64,000 nucleotides of DNA. Origin: Paenibacillus_AR mesotrionivorans. Its GTDB lineage: Bacteria > Bacillota > Bacilli > Paenibacillales > NBRC-103111. The notes under the pieces were generated by a model. That model ran no database searches, was not told where the DNA came from, and was given only the letters and a program-made list of their open reading frames with translations. Made by a program: the position numbers and the translations under genes. The stretch is taken from the NCBI RefSeq assembly GCF_046098205.1, contig NZ_JBJURJ010000010.1:124001-188000 (forward strand), given 5' to 3'. This document shows, piece after piece, positions 1 through 8,146 of the stretch (the stretch's first letter is position 1; every line of letters begins with the position of its first letter).

Positions 1-684
1 GCTGCTTACGGCCACCCCTCTGGGCTCCTGCAGCTCGCCGCCGGTAACCTCGGTCCAACTTTCCTGAACCAGTTTTTTGACGGTGTTATTACCCGTATCG
101 GCCACGTAGACCATTCCGCTTTCATCGACAAACAAACCCTCGGGGTATTGGAAGAGTCCGTTATATGTAATATCCACCCACTTTTCGTTAACCAGCTTTT
201 TAATTTTGCTGTTGAAGGTATCTGCCACATATACAGTCCCATGGCTGTCTACGGCTATGCCAAAAGGACCGGAGAAGCCTTCCCCGTTGGTAATATCTGT
301 CCAAACATTATTGGAGAATTTTTTGATCAGGTTATTAAATGTATCCACTACATACATGTTGCCGTTGCGGTCTATTGCCACAGCTCTTGGGTTCAATAGC
401 CGGATGGCTACTTCTTTCGTGGTCCAATGGCCCATAGAGAATGTTTTGATTTTGTCGTTATTGCCATCAACTACGTACAAATTACCACTGGCATCCATTG
501 TCATTCCGTAAGGATTATTAAAATCTTCTTCACCGTTGATCACGGTCCAGCTGTATCCCTCATCGATAATAGGGTCTACATTCGCATGAGCAACTGGAGT
601 CAACATCGGTGTTACGGTAGAAACAAACATCATGAATCCCATTACCATAGCTAACAGCCTTCTGTAACCTCTTGCATGCTGCAT
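1..684 (-). CDS. secreted NHL-repeat protein (C-terminus outside window)
   Basis: The frame opens at an ATG at 684 and stays open to base 1, so the protein is truncated by the window edge (228 codons seen). The start is followed by a signal peptide of about 34 residues: basic RRLL, a Met/Phe/Val-rich core and an AHA cleavage site. Four to five NHL-like beta-propeller repeats of about 42 residues follow, each with a pattern like NPYGMTMDASGNLYVVD then N-x-I-K-K. NHL repeats form a propeller used for protein or ligand contacts. In Gram-positive secreted proteins they often lead to Ig-like or SLH domains, which would lie beyond the edge. A GGGAG lies 9 nt upstream of the ATG; another ATG at 688 is in the wrong frame. 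The family call is good, the function unknown. Confidence 0.8.
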   Translation of the reverse strand, partial: MQHARGYRRLLAMVMGFMMFVSTVTPMLTPVAHANVDPIIDEGYSWTVINGEEDFNNPYGMTMDASGNLYVVDGNNDKIKTFSMGHWTTKEVAIRLLNPRAVAIDRNGNMYVVDTFNNLIKKFSNNVWTDITNGEGFSGPFGIAVDSHGTVYVADTFNSKIKKLVNEKWVDITYNGLFQYPEGLFVDESGMVYVADTGNNTVKKLVQESWTEVTGGELQEPRGVAVSS

Positions 685-953
685 TCATTTCACTCCCGTT
701 TCACACTTTTACTTTGTAAGTCCTTCTACAAAGTTCACATTCCATTCTACCGACAGCGTCTTGCAAAATTCTCACAAACCCCCGCTAAATTCCCATAATA
801 TTGTCAATTTAAATCGAATAATGTAGAAGTTCGCGAATTGTTCACAAAATAGCCGGGTCGCCTCAGTTTCCTGTAGAGCCCATGCGGCAGATTGGCCACC
901 TCTTTGTTGGGTTGCTAACCTGTGAGGTAACGGTGATACAGGTGGCAAAGCTG
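685..953. other. gene-free upstream region of the NHL gene
   Basis: About 270 bases without a credible ORF lie upstream of the NHL-repeat gene. On the minus strand a TTGACA occurs at 807-802, but no convincing -10 box follows at normal spacing. The part at 841-953 is more GC-rich and has short self-complementary stretches (for example CCTGT/ACAGG at 920-942), so it could be a structured leader. I could not match it to a known riboswitch class. Confidence 0.3.
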
Positions 954-1140
954 TAGCGGAACTCAGCGACTCTTAGCAAGCTAAATACGCCCGATTTGAA
1001 ACGTAACGGAACCAAGCGACTCTTACCGCTCATTTCGGCTGCTTCCTCCCCTCTAATTTGCCGCTAAGAGACGGAGAGTTCCGTTAAAAACCCGCAGAGG
1101 TCATTTTGGCTGTCTAAGCATCTCTCAGTTCCGTTAAAAC
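954..1140. repeat. intergenic inverted-repeat cluster
   Basis: Two direct copies on the plus strand (GGAACTCAGCGACTCTTA at 958-975 and GGAACCAAGCGACTCTTA at 1008-1025) face two inverted, partly degraded copies (CTAAGAGACGGAGAGTTCC at 1064-1082 and TAAGCATCTCTCAGTTCC at 1115-1132). The unit can fold on itself. I recognise this type of short dispersed intergenic repeat from Paenibacillus genomes. It carries no ORF and sits between a terminator and the NHL gene. Confidence 0.65.
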
Positions 1141-1191
1141 TTCACACGTTGCTCCCACTCGTCCTGACTGCCAAACAAGACAAACAGACAC

Positions 1192-1232
1192 AAAAAAGCT
1201 GGACGGAAAACTTGTGGTTTTCCGCTCAGCTT
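1192..1232 (-). terminator. rho-independent terminator of the sugar ABC operon
   Basis: Read on the minus strand, an AAGCTGAGCGGAAAAC / GTTTTCCGTCCAGCTT stem with a short loop is followed by a run of six T. It lies about 55 bases after the stop of the last permease gene at 1288. Confidence 0.85.
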
Positions 1233-1287
1233 ATTTATTTCGGGACTCTTCAGTCAGCCCCTTGCCATATCCTGCTCCCCGCTAATT

Positions 1288-2172
1288 TTACCCCTTCACC
1301 GCCCCTGCCGTAACCCCCTCCATGATCTGCTCGCTTAGAATGAAGAAGGCCACAACAATGGGCAGCATACTGATGACCAGTGTTGCTCCGATGGCGCCCC
1401 AGTCCGTGCTGTATTGCCCAACGAAATTTTGCACGCCTACCGTTAAGGTTTTCAGATGATCCGAGCTGATGAACGTATTGACGAAGATGAACTCATTCCA
1501 GTTATAAATCATGTTAATAATCACGGTAGTGGTTAAGACGGATATGGTCATGGGAAGAACCACTCTGAAGAACATCCGGTTGACCGTGCAGCCATCCATC
1601 ACCGCCGCTTCTTCAATTTCCCGGGGCAGGGCGTAATAGGCACCCAGCAGAATCATAATCGTAATCGGCATATTGAAGGCGGTATACGACAGGATCACCG
1701 ACAGCGGGTGGTCCTTCAGATTAAAATCCGAAAACAGGCTGAACAGCGGAATCAAGGTGGAATGCACGGGAATCATCATCCCGGTCATAAACAGCCCCAG
1801 AACCAGAGAACGGTTCCTCCATCTCATCCGGGTAATGGCATAGGTGACCATGCTGGCCAGCAGCACCGTCAATATTACCGCCGTCACCGTAATCCACACG
1901 CTGTTCATGAAATAGTGGCCAATCTGGCCCTCTGTCCACACCTTGGTATAATTCCCCCAGCGGGGATGGAGAGGCAGGGCAAAGGGAGACAGATTAAACA
2001 CCTCCTGGTTATTCTTCAGAGAGAAGAAAACCAGCCAGATCAGGGGCAATACCTGCAGAACCGCAACCATTGCCAGAATGAGATAGAGCAGCGCCCACCC
2101 ACCTGCTTGTAAAACTGCGGATCCGGGCTGCCGTAAGACCGCTCTGCTCCGGGTGATGACAGCTTTGGCCAT
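1288..2172 (-). CDS. carbohydrate ABC transporter permease, MalG type
   Basis: 294 residues with six predicted membrane helices; the first is at about residues 28-50 (LYLILAMVAVLQVLPLIWLV). The binding-protein-dependent permease EAA loop is clear: EIEEAAVMDGCTVNRMFFRVVLP, the contact site for the ATPase. Family members (MalG/AraQ) import oligosaccharides together with a MalF-type partner, which is the gene just upstream (12 bp gap). No ATPase gene is in this cluster, so a shared MsmX-like ATPase is likely, as is usual for CUT1 sugar importers of Bacillales. Length is normal. Substrate cannot be told from sequence. Confidence 0.93.
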   Translation of the reverse strand: MAKAVITRSRAVLRQPGSAVLQAGGWALLYLILAMVAVLQVLPLIWLVFFSLKNNQEVFNLSPFALPLHPRWGNYTKVWTEGQIGHYFMNSVWITVTAVILTVLLASMVTYAITRMRWRNRSLVLGLFMTGMMIPVHSTLIPLFSLFSDFNLKDHPLSVILSYTAFNMPITIMILLGAYYALPREIEEAAVMDGCTVNRMFFRVVLPMTISVLTTTVIINMIYNWNEFIFVNTFISSDHLKTLTVGVQNFVGQYSTDWGAIGATLVISMLPIVVAFFILSEQIMEGVTAGAVKG

Positions 2173-2184
2173 GAACGTGCCCTC

Positions 2185-3066
2185 CTAGGAATATTCGATG
2201 GTTTCTTTGGCGGCCGTCCATTTGCGGATGAGCCAAGTAACAACCAGACAGATCAGCAGCAGGAAGAACCCGATGGCGCTGCCATATCCGAAGTTGAAGC
2301 CCTTAAAGGCGATCCGGTACATATACGAGGCCATCACCTCACTGGCGCCGTTGGGTCCCCCGTTGGTCATCACATAAATCAGGTCAAAATACTTCAGAGA
2401 ACCCACAACGGCCAGCACCACCGTTACCTTGAACACCTCGGCGATAAGCGGAACCTTGATCCGCAGGGCAATCTGCAGCGGATTCGCTCCGTCGATACGG
2501 GCCGCCTCCTCCAGGGAGGAGGGGATATTCTTCAGTGCGGAATAATAGATCAGAATATAGAAGCCGGCGTACTGCCACAGAATAGGGACAAACAAGGCAG
2601 GCAGCACATAAGCCGGTTCAGCCAGCCAGGCAGGTGTATTCGTAAAACCGATAAACTCCAGAGCGCTGGTCAGAATCCCGTTAGTGGGATGGTAGATTTT
2701 CAGCCACAGCTGGGCGATAGCCACCGACGACAGCAGCATCGGCACCAGATAAATCTTACGCAGCAGATTGGAGCCCTTGATCCGTCCGGCCAGCAGCAGC
2801 GCCACCGCCAGATAAACCAGCAGGCTGAGAGCGGAGAAAACGGCCAGCAGCAAGGAATGGAAGGCGCTCTCCCAGAACAGCCTGTCGCCCATCAGCTCCA
2901 GATAATTATCCAGACCGATGAACTCCTTGGCGCCGATGCCATCCCACTTGGTCAGCCCGTAATAACCCGTCAGCACAATGGGAATGTAGATCAGCCCCAG
3001 GACCAATAGAAGCGAAGGCAGTACATATAATGCGATAATCCATTTGTTGGACAGCACCTTATCCAT
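2185..3066 (-). CDS. carbohydrate ABC transporter permease, MalF/UgpA type
   Basis: 293 residues and six predicted membrane helices, beginning with WIIALYVLPSLLLVLGLIYI at about residue 9. The EAA loop reads SLEEAARIDGANPLQIALRI around residue 195, as in CUT1-family permeases. It forms the heterodimeric channel with the MalG-type product encoded 12 bp downstream and receives sugar from the binding lipoprotein encoded 25 bp upstream. All three genes share the direction and one terminator (1192-1232), so they form one operon. Length is typical of UgpA/AraP proteins. Confidence 0.93.
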   Translation of the reverse strand: MDKVLSNKWIIALYVLPSLLLVLGLIYIPIVLTGYYGLTKWDGIGAKEFIGLDNYLELMGDRLFWESAFHSLLLAVFSALSLLVYLAVALLLAGRIKGSNLLRKIYLVPMLLSSVAIAQLWLKIYHPTNGILTSALEFIGFTNTPAWLAEPAYVLPALFVPILWQYAGFYILIYYSALKNIPSSLEEAARIDGANPLQIALRIKVPLIAEVFKVTVVLAVVGSLKYFDLIYVMTNGGPNGASEVMASYMYRIAFKGFNFGYGSAIGFFLLLICLVVTWLIRKWTAAKETIEYS

Positions 3067-3091
3067 GTGGTTACCGTTCCTCCTTCCGGCT

Positions 3092-4468
3092 TTATTCGCT
3101 GGCTGCCTTGGTCAGCGCTTCCTCATGCTTCTTGGCGAAGTCCTCTGGCGTCACCGCTTTGCCGAAGATGGCCTGGATCATATTGAGATGCGCCTCAGCG
3201 GCGGAGGGTTTCATCTGCACATCGGCAAACAGTGTGATGCTGCTGGCATTGTTCAGCTCCTTGAGGAGATCAATATACATGGCGGGCAACTGCACAGCAG
3301 AGGTATCCACCTTGGTAGCCGGTATCACACCCGCATCGGTGACGGAAACCTTGCCCCATTGCTCTACAAAATACTCCACGAACTTCTTGGCCTCTTCCTT
3401 CACCTTGGAGTTCTGCGCCACGAACAGGCCAACACCGGGACCGCCCACCCAGCTGTTCACATCACTTTTGCCACCGCTGACGGTGGGGAATTTGAAGAAG
3501 CCGACATTGTCTTTAAACGCTTTGGGCACATCCGGATTGGTGGTAAAGTTGGGCAGCTCCCAGGTTCCCATCATGTACATGGCTGCTTTTTCGTTCATAA
3601 ATTCGGACTTGCCTTCATCATTGGACAGCCCGTTGAAGCCCTTATTGAAGGCGTTGAGATCTACCAGCTGCTGGATTTCCTTGGCCGCCCGGATCAGGCT
3701 GGGATCCTCGAAGGAGGCGCTGCGGTCCACAGCCTTCTTCAGCGGCTCCGTGCCGCCGATGCGGTTGGCCAGGTACATGTACCACAGGGACCCGGTCCAG
3801 CGGTCCTTATTGCCCAGAGCAATCGGAGCCACATTGTTCTTGACCAGTGTTTTCACAACCTCAAGGAATTCATCATACGTGCCGGGCACCTTCAACCCGT
3901 ACTTGGCAAAAAGCGCCTTGTTATAATAAACCGGGGTAATGTTCAGCTCCAGGGGGTACGCGTAGGTTTTGCCGCCGATGGCATACGCCTCTGTAGTGCC
4001 GGCCACAAATTTATCCTTCAGCTTGCCCTGCAGCCCGTCATCCAGAGTAGCGAACAAGTTGCCCTTGACATACGGCTCCAGGAAACCCGCTGCCCAGGTC
4101 ATGCCTACATCCGGCAGCTGGTTGGAGGCGGACAGCACCTTCAGCTTGCTTTTGTACTGCTCGTTCTCCAGAATTTCCTGCTTCACGGTTACATTGGGGT
4201 TGGCCTTGGTGTAGTCGTCGATGATTTTGTTAACGATTACATTTTGCTGTTTGGAGCTCCCTGCCGGCCACAGATGCATGAAGTTAATGGTGACCTTCTC
4301 CGCCTTGGCGGTCGGTTGAGTGGTGGCTTGGGCAGACGCTGCAGCTGTAGCTGCCGGTGCAGATGATGCTTTGGACCCTTCCTCATCCTTGTTCGAGGCA
4401 CAGCCCGCCAGTGAAACCGCTCCCAGCATGGACAGCGCCAACAGACCAGCAAACGCTTTTTTGACCAT
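3092..4468 (-). CDS. extracellular sugar-binding lipoprotein (ABC transporter)
   Basis: 458 residues. A lipoprotein signal peptide ends in the lipobox L-A-G-C with Cys23 as the lipidation site, followed by a Ser/Ala/Thr-rich linker to about residue 55. The rest is a family 1 solute-binding protein (SBP_bac_1): INFMHLWPAG, a GMTWAAGFLEPYV segment, and the typical FMNEKAAMYMMGTWELPNF motif at about residue 290. It would sit on the outer face of the membrane and deliver sugar to the two permeases encoded downstream. The next genes upstream are a YesMN-like sensor pair, which probably controls this operon in response to the same sugar. Start is an ATG with GGGGGAAG upstream. Confidence 0.94.
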   Translation of the reverse strand: MVKKAFAGLLALSMLGAVSLAGCASNKDEEGSKASSAPAATAAASAQATTQPTAKAEKVTINFMHLWPAGSSKQQNVIVNKIIDDYTKANPNVTVKQEILENEQYKSKLKVLSASNQLPDVGMTWAAGFLEPYVKGNLFATLDDGLQGKLKDKFVAGTTEAYAIGGKTYAYPLELNITPVYYNKALFAKYGLKVPGTYDEFLEVVKTLVKNNVAPIALGNKDRWTGSLWYMYLANRIGGTEPLKKAVDRSASFEDPSLIRAAKEIQQLVDLNAFNKGFNGLSNDEGKSEFMNEKAAMYMMGTWELPNFTTNPDVPKAFKDNVGFFKFPTVSGGKSDVNSWVGGPGVGLFVAQNSKVKEEAKKFVEYFVEQWGKVSVTDAGVIPATKVDTSAVQLPAMYIDLLKELNNASSITLFADVQMKPSAAEAHLNMIQAIFGKAVTPEDFAKKHEEALTKAASE

Positions 4469-4587
4469 TCCAACTTCCCCCTTGGGTATCGTCGCCGCCG
4501 CGCAATGCTCCGGCAGCTGTGTCTTTATCGTAGCATGGCCGTTTTGTTCCCGTAAGGTTACAGGTTTTGGGGAAAATACCTTATTCT

Positions 4588-5385
4588 TTAGATGGGCCCG
4601 TTGTCCCCGGACATCTGCTTGCGGTATTGGCTGGGGCTTAATCCCGTGTTTTCCTTGAACAGCTTGATGAAGTATTTGGGGGTCAGATACCCCACCTGCG
4701 CGGCAATTTCACCGATGGGCAAAGCCGTGGCAAGCAGCAGCTCCTTGGCCTTCTGGAGTTTGCAGCGGGTGACATATTCCAGGAAGGTCAACCCGGTCTG
4801 CTCCTTGAACAAAAAGCTGAAATAGCTGGCGTTCAGGTGCACCACCTCCGCTACCTCCCGCAGGCCTAAGGGGGCCTGGAGATGGCTCTCCACATAACGC
4901 ATAGCCTTCAGCACCGGCTCGCCGATCCGCCCTTCCCCGCTTTCCTGGAGCTCCAGCAGGGTTTGATCCACCATCCTCTCCATCGCCTGCTGGCGGTGGC
5001 GGCTTTGGTCCAGCTTCAGAGCCTGCTCCACCGTTTCCAGGAGCTTGCGCTTCTCCAGGGGCTTCAGCAGATATTGGAACACCCCCAGCCGGATGGCATG
5101 GTGGGCATATTCGAATACGGCGTGGCCGGAAATAATAATGACTACCGGGCTGGCTCCCTTGGCCTGGGCTTTCTCCACCAGTGTAAGCCCGGTGATCTCC
5201 GGCATGCGAATATCCGTGATAAGCAGATGCACCTGCTCCTCCTCCAGCACCCGTGTGGCTTCAGCCGCGCTGCCCGCGGTTATAACCCGGACTGCTCCGG
5301 ACAAGTCCGTTTCCAGCGTTTTTTTGACCCCGTCCCGGGTTCTTGGCTCATCATCCACCACCAGTACAGTCTTAAGCGAATTCAT
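4588..5385 (-). CDS. response regulator, YesN type (REC + AraC HTH)
   Basis: 265 residues. An N-terminal receiver domain (residues 4-120) has VVDDEPRTRDG, phospho-acceptor Asp in ITDIRMPEITG and the conserved Lys in LLKPLEKRKLLE. A C-terminal AraC double helix-turn-helix (about 160-262) shows LREVAEVVHLNASYFSFLFKEQTG and the signature IGEIAAQVGYLTPKYFIKLFKENTGLSPSQYR. It is about half the length of long YesN proteins, with no extended middle region. Its ATG overlaps the stop of the upstream kinase (5382-5385), so the two are translationally coupled. The sugar transporter genes lie 119 bp downstream and are the likely target. Confidence 0.94.
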   Translation of the reverse strand: MNSLKTVLVVDDEPRTRDGVKKTLETDLSGAVRVITAGSAAEATRVLEEEQVHLLITDIRMPEITGLTLVEKAQAKGASPVVIIISGHAVFEYAHHAIRLGVFQYLLKPLEKRKLLETVEQALKLDQSRHRQQAMERMVDQTLLELQESGEGRIGEPVLKAMRYVESHLQAPLGLREVAEVVHLNASYFSFLFKEQTGLTFLEYVTRCKLQKAKELLLATALPIGEIAAQVGYLTPKYFIKLFKENTGLSPSQYRKQMSGDNGPI

Positions 5386-7142
5386 GCACTCTCCCCTTCT
5401 TCCCTGGGAATCTCAAACCGCACCACCGTGCCCGCTCCCGGTGTGCTCTCCACAGACAGGGCACCTGCCTGATCATGGTAATATAGCTCCAGCCGTCTCT
5501 TCACATTGCGCAGCCCCAACCCCGTCCCCTTCGTGGAAACTGGCGTGCCCGAGCGGATGGACAGCAGCAGGCTCTCCAAGGCCTTGGCCTCCATCCCCGC
5601 TCCGTTATCCTCTACAACTACGGCAAGCCTCTGGCCCCCCAGCTGCCCGAGCTCCTCGATAGCGATGCGGACTCTTCCGCCCTCCACCTTCCCTTCGATG
5701 CCATGGACAATGGCGTTCTCCACCAAAGGCTGGATCAATAGCTTTGGGATGGGTGTAGCCCGGCAGGAATCCGGGCAATCCACGGACCAGAACAGCCGCA
5801 GGCCGAAGCGCATCCGCATGATGTGAAGGTACCGCTCAATATGCTCCAGCTCATCGCCGATGGTGACCCACTCCTGCTTGCCGGAGCCGCCGATGACATA
5901 ACGAAACATGTGGGACATGGCTACCACCAGATCCGCCAGCTCCTCCTCCCCCTTGTCAGAGAGCGACCAATAGAAGGCCTCCAGCGTGTTGTACAAAAAA
6001 TGCGGGTTGATCTGCGCCTGCAAAGCCCGGAGCTCCGTCTGGCTTTGGACCAGCTCCTTCTCGTAGACCAGCTTAATGAGGGCATTGATATTGTCCGCCA
6101 TCTGGTTATACGTATGGTTCAGCTCCTGCAGCTCCATGGTGCGGGAATGCTCCAGGTTGGGCTTCAGCACACCATCCCGGGCGCCGCGCATAGCCTTGAT
6201 CAGCCGGAGAATGGGCCGGGTAATAAGCCCCGAGAGCAGATAGGACAGCACAATGAACAGCACAAAACCCGCTGCCCCCGAAAGCAGCAAGGCCTGACGG
6301 AGGACAGAGATCCCCTTGGTCACATCGCGGACGGGAGTGAGAATCATCAAGGTCCAGCCGGTGGATTCGGAGGGCTGCTTCACCAGAATATATTCCTCCC
6401 CGTTAATCGGGACCGTCGAGCTGGTGCTGTCCAAAAGCTCCTGCACGGGAAGGGGGATTTTGGTATTCATGGCAATGGGAGAGCCGTCGTGATCGGCCAG
6501 AATCATCATCTCGGTCATGCGGCCCAGAGGATACGGCGTCTGAAAATCGAAGTAGGACCGGTCCAGACTCAGCAGCAAATAACCGCCGTGGGAGTACCAG
6601 CGGTCCATCAGATTGATCCGGCGCAGGGATAATACCGACGAAGAATCGCCCGGGTCAATGCCCAGCCAGGCCAGCCGGCCCAAACCCGAATCGGCGGCTT
6701 GAATATCCTTCGGGCTTACCCGGGCGCCCAGGCTTTGATCATCCATGGGAAACAGCCTGCGCCCGTCGGCAGCATACAGCTCCACCCGGTTCACCCCGGT
6801 GGAATAGGACTGGAAGCGGCTGATCACCTGAAGCAGCCCCTGCCGCTGGGTGAAGTCGGCCTGCCTGCCCTTCAGCTCGTGAAGCAGCAGTTCCTGCACA
6901 TACCCGTCCGTCATAATTTGGGCCGTCAGAGCATTGGTCTGCTCCAAGAGCGCATCCAGCCGTCCGTTGGCCTGCACCGCCGTCTGCTCGATATGGCCGC
7001 TGGAGTTATTCTTCAAAAGGAGAGACACCGATTGATACGTGCTGGCCCCGAATACACAAAGAACCACCGTCATCACCCCGACAAAACCCACCAGAATCTG
7101 GCTGCGCATGGTATGAATTCTGAGCAAGGCCCCGACCACCAT
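5382..7142 (-). CDS. sensor histidine kinase, YesM type
   Basis: 586 residues: membrane helix at about 16-38, an extracytoplasmic Cache-like sensor region to about 280, a second helix (LLLSGAAGFVLFIVLSYLLSGL), HAMP, a His_kinase domain with ALQAQINPHFLYNTLEAFYW (phospho-acceptor His in NPHFLYN), and a C-terminal HATPase_c with LVENAIVHGIEG and a GTGLGLRN G-box. It is the typical partner of AraC-type regulators next to sugar ABC transporters. The start is uncertain: ATG at 7142 is very close to AAAGGAA, so GTG at 7139 or ATG at 7109 are possible. A good promoter and a cre-like site lie just upstream. Confidence 0.93.
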   Translation of the reverse strand: MVVGALLRIHTMRSQILVGFVGVMTVVLCVFGASTYQSVSLLLKNNSSGHIEQTAVQANGRLDALLEQTNALTAQIMTDGYVQELLLHELKGRQADFTQRQGLLQVISRFQSYSTGVNRVELYAADGRRLFPMDDQSLGARVSPKDIQAADSGLGRLAWLGIDPGDSSSVLSLRRINLMDRWYSHGGYLLLSLDRSYFDFQTPYPLGRMTEMMILADHDGSPIAMNTKIPLPVQELLDSTSSTVPINGEEYILVKQPSESTGWTLMILTPVRDVTKGISVLRQALLLSGAAGFVLFIVLSYLLSGLITRPILRLIKAMRGARDGVLKPNLEHSRTMELQELNHTYNQMADNINALIKLVYEKELVQSQTELRALQAQINPHFLYNTLEAFYWSLSDKGEEELADLVVAMSHMFRYVIGGSGKQEWVTIGDELEHIERYLHIMRMRFGLRLFWSVDCPDSCRATPIPKLLIQPLVENAIVHGIEGKVEGGRVRIAIEELGQLGGQRLAVVVEDNGAGMEAKALESLLLSIRSGTPVSTKGTGLGLRNVKRRLELYYHDQAGALSVESTPGAGTVVRFEIPREEGESA

Positions 7143-7160
7143 TTCCTTTTTTTATAAAAG

Positions 7161-7176
7161 TTGTAAGTGCTTACAT
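7161..7176 (-). promoter_or_regulatory. candidate cre (CcpA) site before the YesM-like kinase
   Basis: TTGTAAGTGCTTACAT contains the palindrome TGTAAG-TG-CTTACA. It fits the Bacillus cre consensus (WTGNAANCGNWNNCA) with one mismatch, TG for CG in the centre. It lies between the -10 box (7186-7181) and the start codon, a roadblock position that fits carbon catabolite repression of a sugar-uptake locus. Confidence 0.55.
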
Positions 7177-7180
7177 CCGC

Positions 7181-7209
7181 ATTATACAGAAAGTCCGGTG
7201 GGTTGGGAA
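7181..7209 (-). promoter_or_regulatory. promoter of the kinase/regulator genes
   Basis: On the minus strand TTCCCA (7209-7204), a 17-bp spacer and a perfect TATAAT (7186-7181) form a vegetative sigma-A-like promoter. It is placed 38 bases before the kinase start, with the cre-like palindrome just downstream. Confidence 0.6.
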
Positions 7210-7368
7210 GGGGGAAAGAAGTAGTTGACATGTCAATTACAGTCTGCCGCGGAATAGTACTTGTCCAAAGATACTTTTTGCTCTTCTGCCCTTACAAGTT
7301 CGCATTCTATGAATATTTTAGGATTGCAGACTTAAAATCTGTTAATTTTTATGAGGAGTTGATTGTGA

Positions 7369-8100
7369 GTGGAAGAGAACAGAAAGAAAGAACCTTGTAA
7401 TTGTGGTCAAAAAGCAGAGAGCAGTGACTTTCTCGGTCCAGCAGGCGGGAAGTTGCAAAGCAATAGCTTACGTGCCAATGCATGTCTTTCTAATCAATCT
7501 GACTTTATCAACGGGGCTGTAGTTTCTCAAGGAACATCCTACAATATCATTGACTTAGCCAAATGGGTGTCTTGGCAGAGCTTTCAATCTCCTTATTACG
7601 GAGTTTTGCCAATTTCAATCATTCTTGCTCACTGGGCTTTTGAGCATGGCTGGAGCCGGTCCTCTTTTCAAAGCGCATGGAATCCAGGTTTTCAAACTGG
7701 CAACTGTGGCTACGACGGTACATCTGATGGCACACCTCACGGTACATTTTTTAATAATGTTATTGAAGGGGTCTCGGCTTATGCCCATCTGATCATTTCT
7801 GGCTACCGTCATGTCCAATTCGCATACTCTGATGGAGGGTTCGGGAATACTGGTCTTAATGCAGCATGTACTGCGTTAAGATATGGATACTACTCAGGAT
7901 ATACAGGCAGTTCTACTAGTTATTGTGCTTCATCAAATTCCTTCGCTCTGAATAGCACAGCCACAAGGAGATTGTGGACAGCAAGTGGCGGTTACGAAAA
8001 TATGTATGAGACGATAACCGGGAGAGATTGTTTGAATAACTACACTTACCAGCAGTCTAGTGATCCGAATGTATATGGGTTCAGCAACATTTCCTGGTAA
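7369..8100 (+). CDS. glucosaminidase/lysozyme-like domain protein
   Basis: 243 residues, GTG start chosen because AGGAG (7354-7358) sits 10 nt upstream. There is no signal peptide; the N-terminus is polar with a CNC motif (EPCNCGQK). The central part resembles the glucosaminidase fold: ISIILAHWAFEHGWSRSSF, with a Glu at the position of the catalytic acid in the A-x-x-E-x-G-W-S motif, then a Gly-rich NPGFQTGNCGYDG and VSAYAHLIISGYRHV, which parallels the domain's S-x-x-Y-x-x-x-I segment. It would cleave peptidoglycan glycan strands if active. Six or more Cys and the lack of an export signal are unusual. Alternatives are a phage-like or spore-associated structural protein. A strong terminator follows directly. 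Confidence 0.55.
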   Translation: MEENRKKEPCNCGQKAESSDFLGPAGGKLQSNSLRANACLSNQSDFINGAVVSQGTSYNIIDLAKWVSWQSFQSPYYGVLPISIILAHWAFEHGWSRSSFQSAWNPGFQTGNCGYDGTSDGTPHGTFFNNVIEGVSAYAHLIISGYRHVQFAYSDGGFGNTGLNAACTALRYGYYSGYTGSSTSYCASSNSFALNSTATRRLWTASGGYENMYETITGRDCLNNYTYQQSSDPNVYGFSNISW

Positions 8101-8106
8101 AACATC

Positions 8107-8142
8107 AAACCCCAATAAGACAGCTGTCTTATTGGGGTTTTC
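8107..8142. terminator. bidirectional rho-independent terminator
   Basis: A perfect 17-bp-arm palindrome (AAACCCCAATAAGACAG / CTGTCTTATTGGGGTTT) ends in T on one side and A on the other. It lies between two convergent genes, the glucosaminidase-like gene and the lipoprotein gene, and serves both. Confidence 0.9.
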
Positions 8143-8146
8143 TAAA

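Noticed and set aside
841..953. Riboswitch upstream of the NHL-repeat gene
   Set aside because: Some self-complementarity is present, but the conserved cores of c-di-GMP, c-di-AMP, cobalamin and TPP classes could not be found.
3044..4366. Plus-strand open frame of 440 codons opposite the sugar-binding lipoprotein
   Set aside because: The minus-strand product is a clear lipoprotein with conserved motifs. The plus-strand frame is a byproduct of its codon use.
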